From an uncultured delta proteobacterium (GTDB lineage: Bacteria; Desulfobacterota; Desulfovibrionia; Desulfovibrionales; Desulfovibrionaceae), in NCBI GenBank assembly GCA_903835685.1, contig CAILNX010000030.1:1-64000 (forward strand): a stretch of 64,000 nt of DNA, written 5' to 3'. The translations under genes were made by a program, and so were the position numbers. The notes beneath the pieces are model-generated. The model saw nothing but the letters and a program-made list of their open reading frames with translations, made no database searches and had not been told where the DNA came from. Positions 59,862-64,000 of the stretch are shown here, piece after piece. The stretch's first letter is position 1. Each line of letters begins with the position of its first letter.

Positions 59862-61532
59862 ATGGCAGCCCGGATTTTCGCAACCCTGGACCCCTTTTAC
59901 GAGCCGGGTCCGATCCTGGGCCGCCGGGTGGCCAATGTGGGGTTCCTGCGCGGGCTGCTGGCCGCCGACCCCTTTGACCAGTATCATTTCTTCCTGGCCG
60001 ACCAGCGCGCGGCCGCAAGCCTCAAGGAATTCCTGGACCGGGAGTTCCCCTCTCTCGCGGGCCGGGTGGCCCTGCCCCATCGCCTGACCCTGGCCCGGGC
60101 CGTGTCCGAGACCCCCTATTTCTGCTTCCACCAGTCCGACTGCATCCGCCTGCCCGCCTTTCTGGCCCAGGTGCGCAACGCGGCCAGCCGGGAGCTCTTC
60201 CCCATCACCAGCCTGACCCATTCCCTGAACTACGCGGACTACGGCCAGGCCTTTCTCAAGCATCTCTGGCCCGGGGCCACGGCCCGGGACGCCGTGGTGG
60301 CCAGCTCTCGCCCAGGGGCCGAGGTGGTCCGCCGCTTTTTCGCCGCCCTGCGCCAGGGCTACGGCCTATCCGAAGCGAATTTCCCCGGCCCGAGCGTGGC
60401 CCGCATCCCCCTGGGCCTGACCCCGGCCGAGTTCCCGGCCCTGTCCCCTGACGACAAGGCCCAGGCCAGGCAGGCCCGGGGCCTTGGCCCGGACCAGGTG
60501 GCCCTGCTCGTTTTCGGCCGCATCCAGCACCATTCCAAGATGGATGTCCTGCCCCTGTTCCGCGCCCTGCAGCGGCTCTTTGTCCAGGGCCTGCCGCGTA
60601 CGGGCCTGCGCCTGATCCTGGCCGGGTGGACCGAGGACGAGGACGACCTGCCCGAGACCCTGGCCAAGCTTGCGGCCAACATCGGCCTGGACCTGGAGCT
60701 GATTCGGCGGCCCTCGGACCAGGTGAAGCGCGAGCTTTTCGCGGCCGCCGACCTCTTCGTGTCCATTGCCGACAACCCCCAGGAGACCTTCGGCCTGACC
60801 CTGCTGGAGGCCGGGGCCGCCGGGCTGCCCGTGCTGGCCTCGGACTACGACGGGTACAAGGACATCGTGGTCCCGGAACAGACCGGGCTGCTCGTGCCCA
60901 CCATCGGTCCCCGGGACACCGGGCCGGTGGACCGCCTGGCCCCCCTGCTCTACGACAACCAGTACCACCTGCTCCTGGCCCAGCAGACCGTGGTGGAGGT
61001 CCCGGCCCTGGCCCAGGCCCTGGCCCGGCTCATTGGCGACGCCGACCTGCGCTCCGGCCTGGGCGCGGCCGGGCGGGCGCGGGTGGAGGCGGAATTCTTC
61101 TGGCCGCACATCATCGGCCGGTACGTGGCCCTGTGGGAGGAACTCTGGGCACAGCCTGTGGACGAAACAAAGGCCCGCGCGGCCGTGCATCCCCTGGGAT
61201 TGGCCTACGGTCAAATTTTCGGCGGCTACCCCACGGCCCTTCTCGATTCCGGCCTGGTTGTCGCAGCCAGTGCGGCGGGCCGGGCCGTGTACCAGGGCCG
61301 GGAGTTCCCGCCCATCTACGCCGGGCTGGAGGACGTGGCCGACGAGGCGGGTCTGAAGCACCTGCTCTATCTGGCCCGCAAGCCCGTGGCCGCCGGGGAT
61401 TTGGCCGCCCGGCTCACGGACTGGCGGCGGGAACAGGAGCCGGATCGCCTGGTCCTGGCCCCCGAGGCCCAGGCCCGGGCCGAGGCCCTCATCCTCTGGG
61501 GACTCAAGCAGGATTATCTGGAGCGCGTATGA
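59862..61532 (+). CDS. Glycosyltransferase (GT4-like)
   Basis: 556 residues from the ATG at 59862 (MAARIFATLDPFYEPGPILG); a TTG at 59826 would add 12 residues, and neither has a clear ribosome site. The GT-B pattern shows VVASSRPGAEVVRRFF, LLVFGRIQHHSKMDVLPLFR and ADNPQETFGLTLLEAGAAGL (the E-x7-E donor-site region). A C-terminal part of about 150 residues is not typical. It overlaps the next glycosyltransferase by ATGA. Likely a cell-surface or flagellin sugar pathway; no acceptor visible. Confidence 0.8.
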   Translation: MAARIFATLDPFYEPGPILGRRVANVGFLRGLLAADPFDQYHFFLADQRAAASLKEFLDREFPSLAGRVALPHRLTLARAVSETPYFCFHQSDCIRLPAFLAQVRNAASRELFPITSLTHSLNYADYGQAFLKHLWPGATARDAVVASSRPGAEVVRRFFAALRQGYGLSEANFPGPSVARIPLGLTPAEFPALSPDDKAQARQARGLGPDQVALLVFGRIQHHSKMDVLPLFRALQRLFVQGLPRTGLRLILAGWTEDEDDLPETLAKLAANIGLDLELIRRPSDQVKRELFAAADLFVSIADNPQETFGLTLLEAGAAGLPVLASDYDGYKDIVVPEQTGLLVPTIGPRDTGPVDRLAPLLYDNQYHLLLAQQTVVEVPALAQALARLIGDADLRSGLGAAGRARVEAEFFWPHIIGRYVALWEELWAQPVDETKARAAVHPLGLAYGQIFGGYPTALLDSGLVVAASAAGRAVYQGREFPPIYAGLEDVADEAGLKHLLYLARKPVAAGDLAARLTDWRREQEPDRLVLAPEAQARAEALILWGLKQDYLERV

Positions 61533-62674
61533 CCGGGCTGCGCGTGTTCTGCCACACCTGTCTGGAGCAGCGGGGCGGCGCGGCCCGGGTGGCCGAGTTG
61601 GTCCGCCAGGGCCTGTCCGACCCGGCAGGTTCGGACCAAGGCGTCACCTTTTTCCACAGCTTCGAGATCAGCGAGAGCGGCACCGGCCCCGCGACCGTGG
61701 CCCCACGAGACCTGGGCCGCGCGGTCCCGGCCGGGGGCCTCCTGCACGTGCACGGCACCCAGGACTGGGAAGCCCTGCTGGCCGGGCTGCTCACCGCCCA
61801 TCCCCAGGGCCTGCCCCTGGTCATCACCGCCCACGACGCGGGCTTGGTCACCGGCGGCTGCCCCTATCCTTTGGATTGTCCGGCCTTTGCCTCCGGGTGC
61901 CCGGACCCCTGCCCCCGAGGGTTCGCGGACAGCGGCCGCACCCGGGCAGCCAAGGCGGAGCTGCTCACCGCCCTGGCCCCGGTGCTCCTCTCGCCCTCGC
62001 GCTGGCTGGCCAAGCTCATGCGGCCCGTGCTGCCCGATCTGCCCGCCAAGGTCCTGCCCAACGGCGTGCCCTGGCCCGGGGTGGACCTACCCGAGCCCAA
62101 GACGCCCCGGGCCGAGCTGCGCCGCGCCCTGGGCCTGGACCCGGCGGCCCGGGCCGTGCTCTTCTGCGCCCACGGCGGATTTCAGGCGGCCTACAAGGCC
62201 GGGGACCTCTGGCAGACCTATTTTGCGGACATCAAGGCCCTGGAGCCCCGGGCCGTGGCCTTCATGGTCGGGGGCCAGGAGGCCCGGAAGGAGGGGGACA
62301 CTGTCTTCTGGCCCTACGTGCCCCAGGAGAAGCTCCTGGACCTCATGCGGGCCGTGGACGTCCTGGCCTACCCCACCCATGCGGACAACCACCCCCTGGT
62401 GGTCTTGGAGGCCATGAGCGCCGGGCTGCCGGTGGTGTCCTTCGCCGTAGGCGGCCTGCCCGAGCAGGTGGTCCCGGGCAAGACCGGTCTTCTGGTCCCG
62501 CCCGGGGATCATTCGGGCCTGTCCCAGGCCGTGGCCTGGCTCCTGCATAATGATTCCTTGCGCCGGGGCATGTCCCGGGAGTCCCTGGCCTACGGCCGGA
62601 CCCGCTTCACGGTCCGCCGCCTGGCCCGGGAGCACCGCAAGATCTACGAGACCTTGGCCAGTCCCCGGGCGTAG
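61529..62674 (+). CDS. Glycosyltransferase family 4
   Basis: 381 residues from MTGLRVFCHTCLEQRGGAAR. The N-terminal half has ITAHDAGLVTGGC and a Cys cluster (YPLDCPAFASGCPDPCP) seen in glycosyltransferases of the WcaC-like type. The donor site LAYPTHADNHPLVVLEAMSAGLPVV followed by GGLPEQVV is a textbook GT4 end. It is translationally coupled to the previous glycosyltransferase. Its last 31 bases overlap the convergent BASS transporter gene. Confidence 0.87.
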   Translation: MTGLRVFCHTCLEQRGGAARVAELVRQGLSDPAGSDQGVTFFHSFEISESGTGPATVAPRDLGRAVPAGGLLHVHGTQDWEALLAGLLTAHPQGLPLVITAHDAGLVTGGCPYPLDCPAFASGCPDPCPRGFADSGRTRAAKAELLTALAPVLLSPSRWLAKLMRPVLPDLPAKVLPNGVPWPGVDLPEPKTPRAELRRALGLDPAARAVLFCAHGGFQAAYKAGDLWQTYFADIKALEPRAVAFMVGGQEARKEGDTVFWPYVPQEKLLDLMRAVDVLAYPTHADNHPLVVLEAMSAGLPVVSFAVGGLPEQVVPGKTGLLVPPGDHSGLSQAVAWLLHNDSLRRGMSRESLAYGRTRFTVRRLAREHRKIYETLASPRA

Positions 62675-63636
62675 CGTTCGGCCACGATGGAGCAGGCAAA
62701 CAGCTGCAACTGGTGGTAGAACATGATGGGCAGCACGATCATGCCCAGGGCCGGGTGCGCGCCGAACAGGAGCTTGGCCATGGGCACGCCCGAGGCCAGG
62801 GTCTTCTTGGACCCGCACATGACCGTGGTGATGCGGTCCTCCCGGTCAAATCCCAGGGCCTTGGCCGCCCGGCTGGACAAGAACAGCACCGAGACCAGGA
62901 TGACGCTGGTCACGGCCACGGTGAGGGCCAACAGTCCGAGCCCGTAATTGGTCCACAGGCCCGAGCGCACGGAGTCGCAGAACGAGGCGTAGACCAGCAT
63001 GAGGATCACGCACTTGTCAAAGGAGTTGATGTAGCGCTTGTACCGGGCGAACCACTTGCCGAGCAGGGGGCGCACGGCCTGGCCGATGACAAAGGGCAGG
63101 AGCAGCAGGCAGGCGATCTTGAAGATGGCGTTGCCCAGGGACAGGGCCTCGCCGGTTCCGGAGGTCACCAGGCTGATGAAGAAGGGGGTCAGGAACACGC
63201 CCAAAAGGCTGGAGAGCGTGGCGTTGAAGATGGCCCCGGGCACGTTGCCCTTGGCGATGGCGGTCATGGCCACGGACGAGGAGATGGTCGAGGGCAGGGC
63301 GCAGAGGTAGAAGAACCCGAGCATGAGCCCCTGGGGGATCAGGCCGCCCAGGGTGGCGTTCAAGCCCAGCCACAGGAGCGGGAAGAGCCCGAAGGTCAGG
63401 AGCTGGACCACCAAATGCAGCTTCCAGCGGGACATGCCCGACCACATCTGCTCGGTGGACAGGCCCAGGCCGTGGAAGAAGAACACGGCGAAGATGCCGT
63501 AGTCGGACAACTGGTCCGCGTGGATGGTCCCGCCCGTGCGGCCCACCTCGGGAAACAGGGTGGCCAGGGCCACGGCCGAAAGCATCCCGGCCAGAAACCA
63601 ATCCTTGCTCATGCGTGTCAGAATCCTGGAAATCAT
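62644..63636 (-). CDS. Bile acid:sodium symporter family (SBF-like/YfeH) transporter
   Basis: 330 residues from MISRILTRMSKDWFLAGMLS (GGGGAGGA upstream), about nine to ten helices. Family marks are GIFAVFFFHGLGLSTEQMW, FYLCALPSTISSSVAMTAIA and MCGSKKTLASGVPMAKLLFG. The YfeH branch of this family has no settled substrate. Its stop lies within the end of the GT4 gene on the opposite strand, a 31-bp convergent overlap. Confidence 0.87.
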   Translation of the reverse strand: MISRILTRMSKDWFLAGMLSAVALATLFPEVGRTGGTIHADQLSDYGIFAVFFFHGLGLSTEQMWSGMSRWKLHLVVQLLTFGLFPLLWLGLNATLGGLIPQGLMLGFFYLCALPSTISSSVAMTAIAKGNVPGAIFNATLSSLLGVFLTPFFISLVTSGTGEALSLGNAIFKIACLLLLPFVIGQAVRPLLGKWFARYKRYINSFDKCVILMLVYASFCDSVRSGLWTNYGLGLLALTVAVTSVILVSVLFLSSRAAKALGFDREDRITTVMCGSKKTLASGVPMAKLLFGAHPALGMIVLPIMFYHQLQLFACSIVAERYARGLAKVS

Positions 63637-63810
63637 GGGTCCTCCCCGGCCGCGCTCCATGAAAGGCGGCCGTTCTTTTTCTGGGAGATAGGTCCTGGGG
63701 GGCTGTGCGTCTATCGCACAAACAGCAAGATATAGCGCGAATCGGACAGACCGGCCCTGATCCGGGCTTTTGCACCCGCCCAGAGGGCGGCCCAGGCCGG
63801 GCCCCGGGTT

Positions 63811-63870
63811 TTGACAATGGCCCCCTGATGGTCTAACCACGGGCGTTTGAGCCCATGAGGGGCCTTTTTT
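63811..63870 (+). promoter_or_regulatory. hisS promoter and short leader with hairpin
   Basis: A perfect TTGACA (63811-63816), 17-bp spacer and TAACCA (63834-63839). Just after the expected start, GCCC (63851-63854) can pair with GGGC and is followed by CTTTTTT. The hairpin is weak and may be an attenuator or a chance pairing. Confidence 0.45.
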
Positions 63871-63893
63871 CCACCTCATCCGCTGGTTGGTGC

Positions 63894-64000
63894 ATGGCTG
63901 ACATCCAAAAAATCAAGGGCTTCGTGGACCTCTTCCCCTCGGAGAGCGACAAATTCACCTTCCTGGAGCAGACCGCGCGCACGGTCTTTTCCCGCTACGG
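63894..64000 (+). CDS. hisS: Histidyl-tRNA synthetase, N-terminal fragment (runs off the window)
   Basis: The first 35 codons are present: MADIQKIKGFVDLFPSESDK then FTFLEQTARTVFSRYG. This is the class II HisRS opening, where IQ(A/K)IKGF(R/V)D(I/L)(L/F)P is diagnostic. The remainder is beyond the window end, so nothing can be said about the catalytic core. It would charge tRNA-His. The gene is divergent from the BASS transporter. Confidence 0.85.
   Translation, partial: MADIQKIKGFVDLFPSESDKFTFLEQTARTVFSRY

Overview
The window is high-GC bacterial chromosome with tightly packed genes and many 4-bp ATGA overlaps. It most likely comes from a sulfate-reducing member of the Desulfovibrionales or a close relative. 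The evidence is a complete dsrMKJOP operon, an NfnAB transhydrogenase pair, a CcmE heme chaperone with the CxxxY motif known from Desulfovibrio, and a COG1900 homocysteine-biosynthesis (sulfide assimilation) gene. Genus cannot be fixed from this sequence alone. I saw no tRNA, rRNA, CRISPR array, IS element or prophage.

Layout. 1-4.3 kb: degenerate repeats, a DNA-alkylation-repeat protein, an MFS transporter, a secreted protein and a small Cys-rich protein. 4.3-6 kb: a MipA-type outer-membrane protein and a TetR repressor with two related dyads at the promoter. 6-9.2 kb: a TPR protein and nfnBA. 9.2-12.3 kb: an accessory block with a c-di-GMP-I/GEMM-like riboswitch candidate ahead of an orphan gene, then a secreted beta-propeller protein of mosaic base composition and a tiny coupled zinc-ribbon ORF. 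12.4-17.1 kb: a RelB/YafQ-type toxin-antitoxin pair, rimO, rdgB and glmS. 17.3-23.6 kb: one giant FecR/RTX/nidogen adhesin. 23.7-29.8 kb: an iron alcohol dehydrogenase and a livKHMGF branched-chain amino-acid-type ABC transporter. 30-43 kb: housekeeping and envelope genes (LemA/TPM pair, TudS-like DUF523, ccmE, CNNM, a coupled GT9-GNAT-Fur trio, a receiver protein, COG1900, an MBL hydrolase, pyrF). 42.3-46.5 kb: a pseudo-receiver/TPR protein followed by a CHAT-domain lipoprotein that lacks the catalytic Cys. 46.5-49.7 kb: a CDF transporter, an unknown protein and an orphan ZnuB-like permease. 49.9-55.5 kb: an RsbRD-N protein and dsrMKJOP, separated by five 11-bp phased repeats. 55.6-64 kb: argS, a SPOR protein, a GGDEF cyclase, two glycosyltransferases, a BASS-family transporter and the start of hisS.

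How the parts connect. DsrMKJOP and NfnAB belong to the energy metabolism of sulfate reduction. CcmE would mature the DsrJ hemes, and COG1900 would turn product sulfide into homocysteine. A second theme is surface attachment and cyclic dinucleotides: a GGDEF cyclase with an intact I-site, a GEMM-like leader and a large T1SS-type adhesin, although no direct regulatory link between them is visible. The items that most deserve follow-up are the 11-bp repeat array before dsrM, the riboswitch candidate, and the pseudo-receiver/dead-CHAT pair.
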